This document shows positions 9,426-22,080 of a stretch of 64,000 nt of DNA, in pieces. The stretch spans positions 5,935,116 through 5,999,115 of the forward strand of contig NC_051121.1 of the NCBI RefSeq assembly GCF_014839805.1, written 5' to 3'. Source of the DNA: Manduca sexta (taxonomy: Eukaryota > Arthropoda > Insecta > Lepidoptera > Sphingidae). The notes under the pieces were generated by a model. That model made no database searches and was not told the origin of the DNA. It worked only from the letters and a program-made list of their open reading frames with translations. Every line of letters starts with the position of its first letter. The first letter of the stretch is position 1. The position numbers and the translations under genes were made by a program.

Positions 9426-9859
9426 GAGTAACATAGAATTATTGTCTGTAAATATCTGAATTTTAGTACCAAAAATCGGTAAGAAACCGCCGAAACAAAC
9501 CAGAACCATCATATGTTACAAAGATTTTTCTTTTATCGTAATAAATCACATCGCATATAAATCTCAGACACTCACAAAAAAAATTCAAGACACTAAATAA
9601 ATTATTAACGTTAGAACATGAATTCTATCGTAAAACTAAAAGCCTACTTTTGTCAGCACCTAGGAACATAAAAAATACATAAAAAGCCTTGTATGCCACT
9701 AAAGCGTTACTTGTAGTGAAAGAATCAGAGTTTGCGTAAATCTTAATGTATGGCAAATAAAAGAACATGAATATTATCTCCGTAAACAAGTTTTATAACT
9801 TATTGTTAGCGGTTCTGTCATTTTTCGGAATCAGTATGCATTTTTTGGAGAAAAGCAGT

Positions 9860-10220
9860 AGTTTAACGAATCAGACAGGCAGACAGATGCGGCGGCGGAC
9901 TTTGTTTTATAATATATTTTTTTAGAACTTTTTAAGAGGAACCCTAATACATATTTCTTTCGTAACTATAACCGTTTACTTAGCGCGCGCAACGGAAGCT
10001 TTCAAAAGTAATACATTTTCCCCGTTTTTGCAACATTTTTCATTACTGCTCCGCTCCCATTGGTCATAGCGTGATGATATATAGCCTATAGCCTTGCTCG
10101 ATAAATGGGCTATTCAACACCAAAATAATTATTCGATTCGAGCCGGTAGTTACTGAGATTAGCGCGTTTAAACAAACTATTCAGCTTTATATAATAGTGT
10201 AGATATAGATTAAGATAAAT
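9860..10220. repeat. Degenerate dispersed repeat (Helitron-like type)
   Basis: It contains 'CAGACAGGCAGACAGATGCG', 'CCCCGTTTTTGCAACATTTT' and 'GAGATTAGCGCG ... AACTATTCAGCTTTATAT'. These blocks recur near 50140-50360 and 53880/54485. They are usual companions of the Helitron-like ends in this window. Confidence 0.55.
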
Positions 10221-11080
10221 GTATTCTGTAATGACCTTTATTCAAAAACTATTGAAGACTCAAACAAAATCAATTGTTCGTAATACCTGGCCGTGTGTAA
10301 TAGATGGGATTATGCAAGATATTACAATGAAGACGATTAATTAACAAATTCATTTTATTGTTGCAAATAAATAGGGATAAGCTATCTTACATTATACTGC
10401 GAAACTATTGAAGCTAGGCATTATAACACCTACCTCATGGATAAGATTACTCAAAATATTATACTATAATTAGGATTTAAATTTAAATTACTTATTTAAG
10501 ATTTATTAAAACCATAGGCGACATTTGTCATTAGAAAATGAACAAGTGCTGAAGTGCAGCATATTCTTGATCGTGATTGGTCGATCGTTCCCTTCCCGTT
10601 TTTCCACAAACATTGTCACGAATATGTTTTCTCGATTGTAAGAAGGTTATTTTAAGAATTAACAACATTCTGTTTGGCATACTTTCTGAAATTTATTCAT
10701 TTATTTCACGAGTCCAATGTCAAAATAAGTACAAACCAGTACCAAGCCGTACCAAATTCTATAGTGTTGATTATATAAAGGTAGCTCGTGCCACACATTC
10801 AAATTGTGCGTGTGTGAATTTACTGTGAATTAATATGTCTGTCGTCATGACAACGCATCAACAAAGTCAAACTGTACTATCACCGATTACAAATAAACGC
10901 GTCATAGACTAACAAAATTGCACGTGAAAACAGCGCACTTGTTACTATAGTCACATATTTATACTGTCCTAGCAGCTCGCAATGATGCGGCCCGAGCGTT
11001 GACCGCCGTGGCCATCTAGTTTATTGGTCTCTGGTCGCCATGACAGTCAAATAAAATGCATTTATTATTGAAATTAAACT
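10221..11080. other. Unique AT-rich sequence, no gene seen
   Basis: Frames here are short and of biased composition. A GC-richer patch sits at about 10970-11040. No exon is supported. Confidence 0.5.
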
Positions 11081-11084
11081 AATT

Positions 11085-11215
11085 CACGGGGGGGACCATG
11101 AAGGCTGCAAAGTCTTCGAAACGTCGGGAGAAAAATAAAAAACAAAAAACGCGATAGAATTCTGAAAAATTTGTTTAATTTCAATGTCTAACATTCGCGT
11201 AAACATAAGAAATCA
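11085..11215 (+). repeat. Dispersed repeat with GAAACGTCGGG and AACATTCGCGTAAACATAAG
   Basis: The blocks 'AAGTCTTCGAAACGTCGGG' and 'CTAACATTCGCGTAAACATA' recur in whole or part at 19735-19920, 23400-23525, 23985-24112, 51375-51470 and, reversed, 53160-53340. It is non-coding and of unknown class. Confidence 0.65.
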
Positions 11216-11464
11216 TTATGCATTTATTAGTTAAAAATAAGTTAAATAGTGTATACTTATTACTAACGTATGAAATGAAATTTTTTTTTCATTCACAGTT
11301 GGAGCAAAATTTGTACATCGTCTTAAAACACAGGAAGGCATTTTATTTATAAAAATACAAAAAGTTAGTAACCCGGCTAGCCGCGACAGTGGTTGGAGAT
11401 TGACTAAGTGAATGTCGGGCAATTACCTTGCTTTCCGCTTGCCAATATTAAGCTCGGACAACGT

Positions 11465-11509
11465 AAACATTATGATAAGCTAAAAACATCTTAGCTTATC
11501 ATAATGTTT
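11465..11509. repeat. Perfect 19-bp inverted repeat, 7-nt loop
   Basis: AAACATTATGATAAGCTAA at 11465-11483 is exactly complementary to 11491-11509 around the loop AAACATC. The stem is AT-rich and is not part of a recognised element. Confidence 0.85.
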
Positions 11510-13090
11510 TGTTGTGGCTATGTATTTTTCCTTTCAATAACAATAGGATTAAACATTTGTGTTACAACCAGAGTTGTAATATTATTTAGAGCGGACATTG
11601 GGAAGATTGTCATACAAACATTTTGCGCTCATGCGATGGTTACTCAATCTACTGTGAAATAACAAAACACCAATAAAATACTTTATATTTTTTCTCAATA
11701 TCGTGATTTACAAGTTTTTTAATGCGCATATTAGCATATTTTCTGTAATCAGATATGTTATTTTTTATTAAAATATCTAAGGACGCTGTGACATCTTGTC
11801 ACACAGGCATTTCTAATAAGACAAAGACTTATTACCAATTGGAAAAATTTTGGAGCACAAAAATTTACTATACTGTTTAATGTCTGATTACAACTAAAAA
11901 TTATAACGGCGTGACCATAATAAACATGCCAGATTTAGTCTATTAATATGGATAAAGTTGGTTCGGAATAAAATTAAAGGATTATTAAAGTCTGTTTTAC
12001 ATAAACTTCCAAGACTTGTTTTAGAAGAAAAATAAACAAAAAATCCTTGGCTCGAACAGATAAAGTATGAAACCCTTTTTGTCAACAGTTTTAAAGATTT
12101 GTTTTTTTAGGTTAATGTAGACATGATCCGTAAACTCTGAAGTCTAAGGTTCTAAATCGGAAATAATATAGCGTGAGATTATTTTACATATGCAATGCCA
12201 CAAGAACATCTAATTGTCACCGTGTGTATTCCGTCCATGATTTAGGGGTTCTGTCTATTGCAATATCGGACACAATTTCTACTCACTTTTTACTACCGAG
12301 GCGGACTGTCACATATGAGAGAACCACCATTAGTATCCTTATACTATTATAACAATTTGGTCATAGACAACTGTAAATGTTTCTAAAATCATAAATTTTC
12401 TATTCAAACAATTATTCCACGCAAAGTGCTCGTTTTCCTCAATCAGTTTGCCAGGCGAAGTGAAACTAAATTCGCTAAGTTAGCAACAGTTTCCTACGTG
12501 CGGCGCCGTCTGCCAAATTAACTTGTGTATTCCGACCCGCAGTACAACTTTGCGAAGGTTAATAATGTAAAATACTTGGAAGAATCAAAAGTCAAGAGTT
12601 TTTTGTTTTCCCAGATCTGTTCGAATTTTGTTAAATTGCCTTAACAATGTACCTACTTCGGAAAGTTTCGGCTTGAATGCGTTGAAGTTATAATTTTTAT
12701 TGAATTAAATATATTTTTGGTTAATATTCGATATTATCTGCATACGACATAACATATAATAAAAAATAACCACCAATGGGATATGGAAAGAATAAATTAG
12801 TACATACAATTACTAATACTATTTTTTGTATAATGGAAAAGATACATCGCTTGCTCACTATTACAAGGTTCTATGTTAAAAATTTCAAACAATCCCATAG
12901 TTAAATAAAGAGTGAACCATAAATTGTCTTTTCTAATTTTTACCAACATGACAACTTTAAATCTAATTTATGTAACATAAATAAAAATATGCATATAACC
13001 TTGTAATAGTACCTAATCCAGCGAAATGTTCCATATGACATGCTGAATATAAGAAAAATAACAAGTAAAATGGTTTTCTAGTACGGCTTT
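11510..13090. other. Unique AT-rich sequence with a SINE B scrap
   Basis: At about 12218-12275 'GTGTATTCCGTCCATGATT' and 'CAATATCGGACACAA' match the SINE B body (reverse strand). A GC-richer unique patch lies at about 12415-12560. No exon is supported. Confidence 0.5.
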
Positions 13091-13276
13091 AGTAGTATAA
13101 ATAAATGTTTATCCCAGAAAAACTTTTAACGTGAGCATTCCTGGAATAAAAGTCTATAATACTTATTTTTATCCCAGAAGAGTAGCCTATAATACTCAGA
13201 AGTATTATAGTCTACTTTTATCTCAGGAATGCTCACATTAAAAAGTTTTTCCGGGATAAAATTCATTTATACTACC
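13091..13276. repeat. Long inverted repeat with arms of about 75 bp
   Basis: The left arm, 13091-13164, starts AGTAGTATAAATAAATG and ends TATAATACTT. It pairs with 13199-13276 around a 34-nt centre, with a few mismatches. The arms contain GGGATAAAA-type blocks typical of the Helitron-associated repeats here. The structure may be two head-to-head repeat copies or a MITE. Confidence 0.8.
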
Positions 13277-13319
13277 AGAAAAGTATACCCGGAAACCTTT
13301 TTAACGCGAGCAAAGCTAC

Positions 13320-14598
13320 AAACAAAAGATAGTTTATAAAAACTAGCAAAACAAAATAATTCATTCGAAGACAGCAAATAGTTTTGTTTGGACTCGCCCA
13401 AACACTTCTGATATTCAGTTTTCGCGTAACACTCTGAATTTATACTCGTTGCATTATGTAACACGGCTTGCGTACACAACATCTTATCTCCACTGCACCA
13501 GTTCTGTTGCAAAATAACTTCTCTTGACTTTGCCAGTACGCTTATCGTTTAAGAGGTCATGTCTTTTGTGGAATTTCTTTTATTTTTAAGAAAATGAAAG
13601 TATTCTTCTTGTATCCATAAAATTTAGAATTTACATTCTGTGAAGTTCTTCTCGTTTTCGGGTAGAAGTCCGAAGAAGACAGAGCGAGACACTATTGATC
13701 TGTTTGAGCTTTCTATGATTTAAGATTTTTGAAATAACTTTAAGGCTATTAGACAAGCACTGTTATTAAAATTTATAAGATAGTCTTCATAATGACCAAA
13801 TTTCATAATTCAAGCCTTGATAAATAATGTGGGGCATTAAATCTCCAATATTTTCGAAATATATAATATCTTCCGCGCCTTAATAATAGCTGCACGACGA
13901 CATTTAGCCTAAAATATAGAAGTAAGACTACAAAATCCCGATCAATACAGACATCTCATGCCTTTCTCCCAATAGTCATTCAACGAATTGATGTTTTGCA
14001 ATATAAAGCTCCAAAAAAAATAAAAAGGTTTTATTTATTTTATGATTATTACTATCAGCCTATAAATGCGTCCCTCACGCTCCTCTTAGGGGGAAAAGAG
14101 GTCAATAAACTTATATAAAAATCCATAGGCATAAATCTAGTTTATTTTGGAGTAAAATGGACCTTAAGTCGAACTATCAAGAGACTAATGTTGGGACAAG
14201 TTGTGGAGACGTTACTTAGCGGAAATATGTTAAGAGGCTCTTAGAGGGTTGTAAGTGCAGCGAAAACGTCGCTTTAATTTCACCCAAGTGAATTATAGAC
14301 CAGCCATCTTTTCAGACAATTATTTTTGAAATATTTCATTGTTCAAAACTTCCTAGGCTCCGAACAGACGCTGTCAACTGTTTTTGTGAAATACTATGCC
14401 ACTATGAAACTTATATTTGCTAATGATTTTGAAGAAACTGTCAGTTTAATAGTAAGATAATGTTTCTTGGTAACAGTTGACAGTCTGTACAATACCTTAG
14501 ACTATTTGAATTAGTAAAGCTTAATCAGTGGATGGGTAGACAGAAATTCATCGAACGTTGAGTAAAATTTCAAGTTTACATATTTACCTCAATTTGCC
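13320..14598. other. Unique AT-rich sequence, no gene seen
   Basis: An 81-codon reverse frame at 13267-13512 overlaps the inverted repeat and has no recognisable domain. No other signal seen. Confidence 0.5.
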
Positions 14599-14599
14599 T

Positions 14600-14872
14600 G
14601 CCTCGGTGGCATATTTTACAACGGTACAACTGCAATGGTGAGATCTCGGTGTCAATCCCCGGGTCGAACTTAGTGATATTGGATTTTTCTACTCAGTATC
14701 AGGTGGAACTCTGGATTTTTTTCTTCACATGGTGATAGGCTCCCTGTAACGTCATGGGGCGGAATACATACAGCGAAAAGTAAGTGCACCAGTTGCGCCT
14801 CTGCCTACCGCTTTGGGGATAAAGGTGTTGAGTGTGTCTGTGTGTGTATGTATACTGTGTGTATGTGTGTGA
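14600..14872 (+). mobile_element. SINE family B, near full length
   Basis: The head GCCTCGGTGGC is followed by a B-box-like GGTGTCAATCCCC at about 14649. The body ('CAGTATCAGGTGGAACTCTGG', 'ATGGGGCGGAATACA', 'CAGTTGCGCCTCTGCCTACC') ends in a TG-rich tail. This tRNA-derived layout suggests RNA polymerase III transcription and LINE-driven copying. Non-coding. Confidence 0.78.
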
Positions 14873-15329
14873 AAACAATATTTTGCTACATCGGACACAA
14901 ATCTAATTCTAGTCAAATTAAGAATTCAAAACAGTATTCATATACTAGGGGACCTAAAATCTAAGTTTATTTTCAACTTCAAAATTAAAAACATAAATTC
15001 TCTCTTGTTGGCCAGTCATTCAAATATTTATATACGTAAGGGCCGCCTTATTTGTGTTGAAATTAAATCGTTCAGAGGACAGACAGGCTCAAACAATTGG
15101 GCTCAAACAACAGAGCCAAGGTCGAAAGCTTTCATTTGTTCGAACAAAAAGAAATTCAAATCTACAGACAACTCACCTACTGAATATTGTTCGAATAATT
15201 ATTTACCAGTGTTGTTTGTAATGAAAATTACATTCTTTGTTTTCTGAAGTGTACATTTATAGTTGAGATGAAAACATAAGTTATTTATTATTATTCTTAT
15301 AATATACTGCTGTAATCCGACATTATAGG
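14873..15329. other. Unique sequence, no gene seen
   Basis: AT-rich; an 80-codon frame at 15005 lacks recognisable features. Confidence 0.45.
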
Positions 15330-15532
15330 TAAGGTTAGGGACCCCTATGCCATCTGTAGGGGCAAATCCGTCTTTTAGCAATTGCGGGCGATAATCAAAA
15401 GACAGCCTTAATGGCCTTATCGGTAAAAAGTTGATTTTTTTACTATACGGCTAAGCTGTCCTTCGAATAGAACGTCCGTAATTGTAAAAAGACGGATTCG
15501 CCCTTAAAGACGGAATAGGGCCCCTAACCTTA
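15330..15532. mobile_element. MITE family TAAGGTTAGGG, copy 1
   Basis: About 203 bp with inverted ends: TAAGGTTAGGG and GGGGCAAATCCGTCTTTT on the left, mirrored by AAAAAGACGGATTCGCCC and CCCCTAACCTTA on the right. Related copies lie at 27512-27733 and, truncated, 52150-52275. No coding capacity. Confidence 0.8.
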
Positions 15533-16051
15533 GTACATTTTTCTAAATCAGATTGTAAAAAAATCTCCAGTGATAAAATTTGTGAATTGTACGTTCGTTT
15601 CTTCATTGGCGAAAAATTTTAAAACAACAAATCCAAATTTATACAAGCCTAAAAATTATAAAGTATCTAGCTTTTTCCTGCAGTTTTGTGGACATAAAAG
15701 AATTTTCCCGGATAAAAAGGCTATACTCAAGAGTAATGTAACTTCCTATAAGTTACTACATTTTTAAAAATCGGTTTAGTACTTCCTGAGATTAGGGCAT
15801 TCAAACAAACTCTTCAGCTTTATATACATTAGATGAAATTTAAATTTAGTAAGTAGGTGCCTTAAATTTTCGTTCTTTGTTCAATTAAATTATCAGTGCT
15901 ATGTAAGTAGGTCAACGCAATCTTCGTAATTGAACTGTGTTGAAATAGTTATAATATATCCGTGTAATATCTTTTTATTGGAAAATAGGGAGCCAATTTA
16001 TTAATTGCCTTTTTAACAACTGCCCTAATTTAAATCTATACTATTACACTG

Positions 16052-16275
16052 ACATGTATGGCGATGTCGTATTGCGTGCGTTGTATGACACCTGGATTCT
16101 CGGGTTTGAATCCCGGGAAAATTTATATTAGGTTTTTCTTCTTAGTATTTACCCGAAATCTGGAATTTGTGACAAATATGGAGATGGGCTCTCCTATGAC
16201 AACATGGATCGGAACTCACGTTATGAAAAGTGAATGTCCTGGTTGCATTTTTGCCTACCCCTTCAGAGAACAAAG
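16052..16275 (+). mobile_element. SINE family B, diverged copy
   Basis: B-box-like GGGTTTGAATCCC at about 16101, then 'CCGAAATCTGGAATTTGTGA' and 'GGTTGCATTTTTGCCTACCC'. The head is degraded. Confidence 0.7.
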
Positions 16276-16407
16276 CGTTACCGTGTTTTTTTATTTGTTT
16301 GTTTATAATTTTATTCTTTAGAAGGCCTTTTATTCCGAGAAATATTTTTACATAGACGGAGTCGCCTAAAATCCAATACATTAATAAATAACTTATACGC
16401 TTATAAT

Positions 16408-16645
16408 ATACTTGCTTTTGCTCGCGGCTTCGCCCGCGTGAAAGAGTTTTCTGGGATAATATTATTTTCCGTTATATTACGACAAAATTACACAAAATCA
16501 TTATAAATTGTAGCCAATGTGTTATTCTGATGTTTTATTACTGAAAAATTTCATTCAAATCCGTTTAGTAGTATTTTCGTAAAAGCGGAACCAACATATG
16601 TCCATTTTCACAAACTTTCGCATTTATAATATTAGTCGGATACAG
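16408..16645 (-). mobile_element. Helitron-like element 3' end and body
   Basis: 'GCTTTTGCTCGCGGCTTCGC' on the left is the complement of a Helitron-like 3' terminus (hairpin and GCAAAAGC). The right end reads 'ACTTTCGCATTTATAATATT'. No reading frame. Confidence 0.6.
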
Positions 16646-16649
16646 AGGT

Positions 16650-17870
16650 TACCAATATTTTTAACCTACTCATTAAGCTATATCTTAAATCTTCACGAAA
16701 AATATTTACGATAACGGCATACACTGGCGGTGACATTTTAAAACCAGAAGCTGACATGAAAGTCCGCTGTGACATAATGGCGCATTGTACGCGGGGCTCT
16801 TGATAAAATCGACGAACGCAGGGGTGGCATTTGACAGCGTTATGTCATTATCAAAATATTGTCACACTTTTGTATTCTATAATATACGGTAGGGTTGGCA
16901 TGTGTTTATTTTTTCACTTAAGAATATTTTTGAATCTAGATATTTTTCATTTACTTTCAGATGCTATTTATCTTCTGGGTTTTTCGTGGATAAATCCCGC
17001 TCATGACAGTTAAACACACATCCGATACGGTTTCAGTATGGGTTTTACAAATAATACTTACTTAATTGTTGAAGTTGAATTTCAATACTTTTTTTTATAA
17101 TAGATACATCTTTACAGCGTTAATTTAAGTATCTTCGAGAAGACCTATTTTTTGCTGTTGCATTTTAAAGAGTCAGTGAGATTTTTGAATGCAAAATAAA
17201 TACACTTCTTAATTATCATTCGTATAGTTAACGCATAGCAATAATATTTATCCGTGAAGGTGATTGTCATCTGTACTTTTTACAATGAAACCGTATAATA
17301 ATAATAAAAATAAATAATAATAAATCTACGCTAATCAAGCAAGTGGCAGCCCTATCAAAATATACCCACGTTGCCTTTGTTACTTTCACCTCACACCGTG
17401 CATTGAAATTTCAGTAACGCGGCACAAGAGTTCCAATTTTAAAGATATTCTAGTGGGCTATTACACCGAAGAGTTTCTGAAAAGAATATCTGAAATATTT
17501 GCTTGCACGTAATACTGAATAAATAGCGTCAAAATTTTATTTTATGTCTTGATGTAGTTGGCTTGTCTTGTAAATTTAGGCTGGTTTGTGGTGCCTTATA
17601 TTAGGTTAATAAGGTTCATATTCGAAATTCTTTCTGGGTTTTTTAAACAACTGAATGATGACATAGGCAGGTACATATGTGGTCTGATAGTATTATAGCA
17701 TGCATTAATGGTGTCAACATTACCCAGATTGGCAAGCATGCATGTGAGCATGGTAGGTAATCTCGTGACAATTTCTTCTTAACCGACTTCAACAAAACGG
17801 GGTTTGTAATTGGTGTGTATTTTTTAAATGCCAAAAATAGTTATTTCATCCTATAAATTACAGATATGGT
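16650..17870. other. Unique sequence, no gene seen
   Basis: There is a GC-richer patch at about 16755-16820. 'AACCGACTTCAACAAAACGG' at about 17780 is a block common in dispersed repeats. No exon is supported. Confidence 0.45.
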
Positions 17871-17875
17871 TATTT

Positions 17876-18440
17876 TATACGTGCATGGCGAAGTGAGAGA
17901 TGATTACCCTTCGGCTGTCGATACAATAGGGTACCGGACTCATTTTTGTTCTTTACTATTATCAAATATTTATATAATACAAATTATAACACAGAAGGAA
18001 TTATTAAAATCCGGTAAAAAATCAACAAGTTATAAGTCTTTGAATTTCGTTGGAAGGGGTAATTAGCAAGAAACAGAAAAGAGACGAAAAACCTACATGT
18101 GACGTCATCGGGAATTACGACGCGTGCGAAAGAAAGAGATGAAGCGATATCCCCACATCGCGCCCACTTCTGCATGTTACAATATTTTAAATATGAATTA
18201 CTCGCTCATTTTTTGACAAATTTTTATGCAGTTTTCGCAGGAGTGCTTCTTTTTCGTATTATTAACCATTACATATAGAATAATGTACAAAATCAAGCAT
18301 AGGCCGGTCCCCTATTATGCCGGCCTGTTAGGCCCGGATATACTTACATGTCGGCTACTATGACGGGTCTTAACTCCTTGTGTACGACGGACGCTATTCG
18401 TGCGGATATAAAATATATCCCATCACCAGCAAAACTTACT
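17876..18440 (+). repeat. Dispersed repeat P split by a 386-bp insertion
   Basis: The left part (to 17927) ends GTCGATACAAT and the right part resumes at 18314 with ATTATGCCGGCCTGTTAGG. Removing 17928-18313 restores the order seen at 9235. AT at both junctions may be the target duplication. Confidence 0.75.
17928..18313. mobile_element. 386-bp non-autonomous element inside repeat P
   Basis: The ends are imperfect inverted repeats: AGGGTACCGGACT on the left and CCGGTCCCCT on the right. It encodes nothing recognisable. It contains 'TGTGACGTCATCGGG' and 'CGCGTGCGAAAGAAAG', faintly similar to 58170-58240. Confidence 0.6.
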
Positions 18441-18779
18441 AAAAATTTTGTAAAACCTGCGAAGATAATTTCCATTCCATTAACAACCATCTTACCAAAC
18501 ACGTGCTGTATTCCTGTACAATATAAGTACCTTATGCATCAAGAAATAGGACATAGTAAAATATACCAGCACTAAATCTTGTCGAATTAATGCGTAAAAT
18601 ATGGAAAGTCCGGACAGTACCCTAAGCAACGAACAAAACTACGGGATATGTAACTTTGTAGCACTATTAATGATTATCACATCCAGTAAAGAATAAATTC
18701 TATGTGAAAGAATATAGGTTCATTTTACATTGATCTCTATTATTAATACTTACATATACGACATAAGGCTTTAAAACAT

Positions 18780-19005
18780 GGCAGTGTGTAGTCACTGTTG
18801 TGTTCCGGTTTGAAGGACATTGTAGCCAGTGTAACTACTGGACATAATAAGACTTAACATCTCATGTCTCAGGATGGCGAGCGCAGTGGAATACTAAACA
18901 ACACTTTGTGATTCAAGGTGTTGGATAATGTTTCTACTGTTTATTGGCAGTCGTATCGCTTAACATCAACGGCAAGCTCGTCTCGTCATTCAAAGCAATA
19001 AAAAT
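18780..19005 (+). repeat. Dispersed repeat Q, copy 1
   Basis: Contains 'TTGTAGCCAGTGTAACTACT', 'CATCTCATGTCTCAGGATGG', 'CGAGCGCAGTGGAATAC' and 'CTCGTCTCGTCATTCAAA'. Copies lie at 36205-36395 (+) and 60140-60420 (-). Confidence 0.7.
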
Positions 19006-19009
19006 AAAA

Positions 19010-20037
19010 AAAATCTATATTTGAAGAGTGCAGTTCGGAATATCTATATTTCTCTCTTAACTTCATAACGCAAAAAGTTCTTCGTAATTAAATAATGTAT
19101 GACGAACCTAACAGAAATAAAATACTGTCGTGCGTCATAAATATAATTTAGTTCCCTCTTGTTACTAAATTCCTTTGGAATTAAATTCCGAAATTTGTAT
19201 TTGTTTTGATTACATTGTATTTTTAATGACTTTTGAATTAAATATATACTATAAGTACCTTGTATATTATAAGTATCTTAATACGTTTAAATATTTTTTT
19301 ACCGTAAATGTCTTTGATATAACTGGAAACATAGCAATAAAATAATATGTCAAACGCATAAAACTCTTCAGCACAACCTTTACAAATATTATATAAAAAT
19401 ATCTACATAATCTATCGATTGACTACAAAAGCGGTCCACATAGTTCGTAAGTCTTAAAAAGCACTGCATCTCGCCTTATGAATTACCCATTGGCTGTTCG
19501 TGTGGGAATAATTTCGCTCACGCCAACTGTTCAATGTTTGAGTTTTTGCAGCTTCCCGGCTTGTCTTAATCCACTTACTAACGTTTGCTTATATAGGAAT
19601 AGTTTAGATTGAACATTGTTTTTGTTTGATGATCTCTTTTTATGAATTATGTATATTCATAAAAATTTCAGACATTAAAAAAGATCTATTTTACGGATTT
19701 TGAGGCGGTTTTCATATTACAATTTACTCCCGACGTTTTGAAGACTGCAGTCTTCAAAAGAAAATTGTGTAACTATAGAATGTGGGTAGATATTGTAATT
19801 GACTTTTCGGATGACTAACGCCTCAGTGCGCCCCGTGACTAAGAAGGCTGCAGTATTCGAAACGTCGTGTCAAAATAATATTATAAAAATCGCGATGAAA
19901 TTAATAAAATTGTTTTGTTTCGTTTTTTTTTGTACTATTGCTTTTTAGATTATGTACTATTTGTTTTTTATTACTCTTGTTTTTCTTCACCTTTTTAACA
20001 AATAAGGATGTATGCGGAAATAGGGCACTTGAGTGTA
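19010..20037. other. Unique AT-rich sequence with a fragment of the GAAACGTCG repeat
   Basis: 19725-19920 holds a palindrome around GAAGACTGCAGTCTTC (about 19740-19755) and a second 'GCTGCAGTATTCGAAACGTC' block, related to the repeat at 11085. The rest is unassigned. Confidence 0.55.
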
Positions 20038-20360
20038 AAGACGTCTATGGCTTTGCTGTTCAATAAACAGACTGCTGAGACGAATGTCTGCAGATTTAAA
20101 TCTCAAGGGCACACACCTCTGACTATTATAAAATTATGTATGTTCATTGTGAGTTATCGCTTGCTTTAACGGTGAAGGTAAACATTGTGAGAAAACCTGC
20201 ATATCTGAGAAGTTGTCTATAAGAATTTCGAGGTTGTGTGAAGTCTACCAATCCGCACCAGGCCAGCGTAATGGACTAAAGCTTAATCCCTGTCAATAGT
20301 AAAGAAGGCCTTTGCCCAGTAGTTCGACAGTATATAATACATGGCTGATATATTATTAAG
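20038..20360 (+). mobile_element. SINE family A, degraded head
   Basis: 'GACTGCTGAGACGAATGTCT', B-box-like 'AGATTTAAATCTCAAGGGCA', 'GAAGTCTACCAATCCGCACC' and a tail ending GGCTGATATATTATTA match the better copy at 35396. Confidence 0.75.
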
Positions 20361-21190
20361 TTCTCGGATTCGCGGGCACATTCTATTCCTCAACTTACAT
20401 TTTATTTATTTTTATGATTTTGCGCTTGGAATTTGAAAAGGCAAAACCGCTAAAAGAGCGTACGCCTTTCATCATGAAACACCCATGCAGTTCTGTCAAA
20501 CACTTGGTGGGTGTACTAAAAATACCATATGACGTACTGCTCACCTACAAAGCAGATCAAAACATATCATTCATACAACCCGACTACGTTCCTTTGTCGT
20601 CGTCTCTTTGAAAACATATTCAAAAAGGTTGTGTTTTGAAAATACTTGTACCGCGTGGGTAAAACGTATGCAGTAAAGGAATGGTATATGTATTGCTGTG
20701 CCATTGTGAAGATGTCAATTTTATTTATTTATTTTTTACTTATTTATTTACAAATCATAGCTCTTACATAAAATAGGTTATTACAAATGAGTTAGGAAGC
20801 GTACTAAGTTTAGAACTGTTACATTAATTAAATTTGTCAGACTAGTTCGAAGTCTCAATGTTACAAATAATAACGATAACAGCAGAAATCTCTATAAATA
20901 ATTAACTAATAAAATAAAACAGCACGAATTTGCTATTTTCTGTTAAGATCAATATAATATGAGTATAATTTCTTACTTAAATGAATTACATAACCAAACT
21001 GTTGAGCAGAATTTATATCCATAGATACTAATATACAAAGCGGAAGAATTTGAACAACATACTTAATATAAGTTGTTAAATTTATATTTTCTTCCTCTAT
21101 CGATATTTTGCCTTAGAGAGTCCACGATTATGTCACGTATTAAAATGTTACACCTTTTGAATAAGATGTTTGTGGAGTGCAATAAACTTT
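20361..21190. other. Unique AT-rich sequence, no gene seen
   Basis: A 65-codon frame at 20414-20611 looks moderately protein-like in composition but shows no domain. Left uncalled. Confidence 0.4.
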
Positions 21191-21491
21191 AAATTTTAAT
21201 TTGAACGTGCTAATCTCAGAAACTACTAAACCGATTTTGATTATGTTTTCATTAATAGGAAGCTTCATTACTCATGAGTACTATAGGCTACTTTACATCC
21301 CGGGGAAATAAAAAGTGGAACTTTTATCACGGAAAAACTTTTTCATGCGAGCGGAGTAGGGAACTAAAGCTAATAATATATTGAATTATATAATATTACA
21401 TGACAAAAAGCCAATAAATTTATCCGTTAAAAATGGCAGAAAACTAAAAACTGGAAAGAAAAAATAATAATGCTATGAATATAATTCGACG

Positions 21492-21542
21492 TGGAGATCC
21501 TTGGGGGAGGCCTATGTTCAGAAGTGGACTTCCTGTGGCTGA
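21492..21542 (+). pseudogene. LINE ORF2 C-terminal remnant (3' end, type 1)
   Basis: Sixteen codons read WRSLGEAYVQKWTSCG then stop, directly followed by a GAT repeat. The WR-LGEAYVQ-WT motif is the C-terminus of a class of non-LTR retrotransposons common in insects (probably RTE-like). The copy is severely 5'-truncated. Sister remnants lie at 25750 and 32914. Confidence 0.75.
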
Positions 21543-21560
21543 GATGATGATGATGAATAT

Positions 21561-22080
21561 AATAGCGGATGTCTTTAAATATTTATTTCTAGGTATTTTT
21601 CTAAGCCATTAAAGCAATTGTGACAAACTGTTTTAGTATAAAAACTTGACTAAAAGGTTGACACCTTTCGGGAGCCGTAAAACTTGTTTCCTTAGTTAGT
21701 TAGCGCCTAATATGAACTTTTACTAACTTTGCTGACTTAATTAGGAAACCTTAATACAATATTCGTGACATTAAATATGTAGACATTCCTTAAATTGTAT
21801 CTAATACTTCTGTGAATTAAAATATTTTCCAGTATAATTTATGAAAGTTATTTATTTTACGCACTTTATATACAAACATACAATTAATTCGCAAAGAAAA
21901 TTTCTTCACCGGGGCACCGGGAGCTGTCATAATGAATCGTCAAGCCAACTTGAAGCTGATGTGCGGCAACTGCATTAGGCTTGACGTGCTGTTTAAATAC
22001 ATTTTGCTTGTCCATTTATCTCCAGGTGCATCGGAAATTTAAATAAATATTTTATTTTAAACATGCTGATGGATAGCTTG
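21561..22080. other. Unique sequence with a GC-richer patch
   Basis: About 21910-22040 is richer in G and C than its surroundings and matches no repeat I can see. No exon is supported. Confidence 0.4.
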
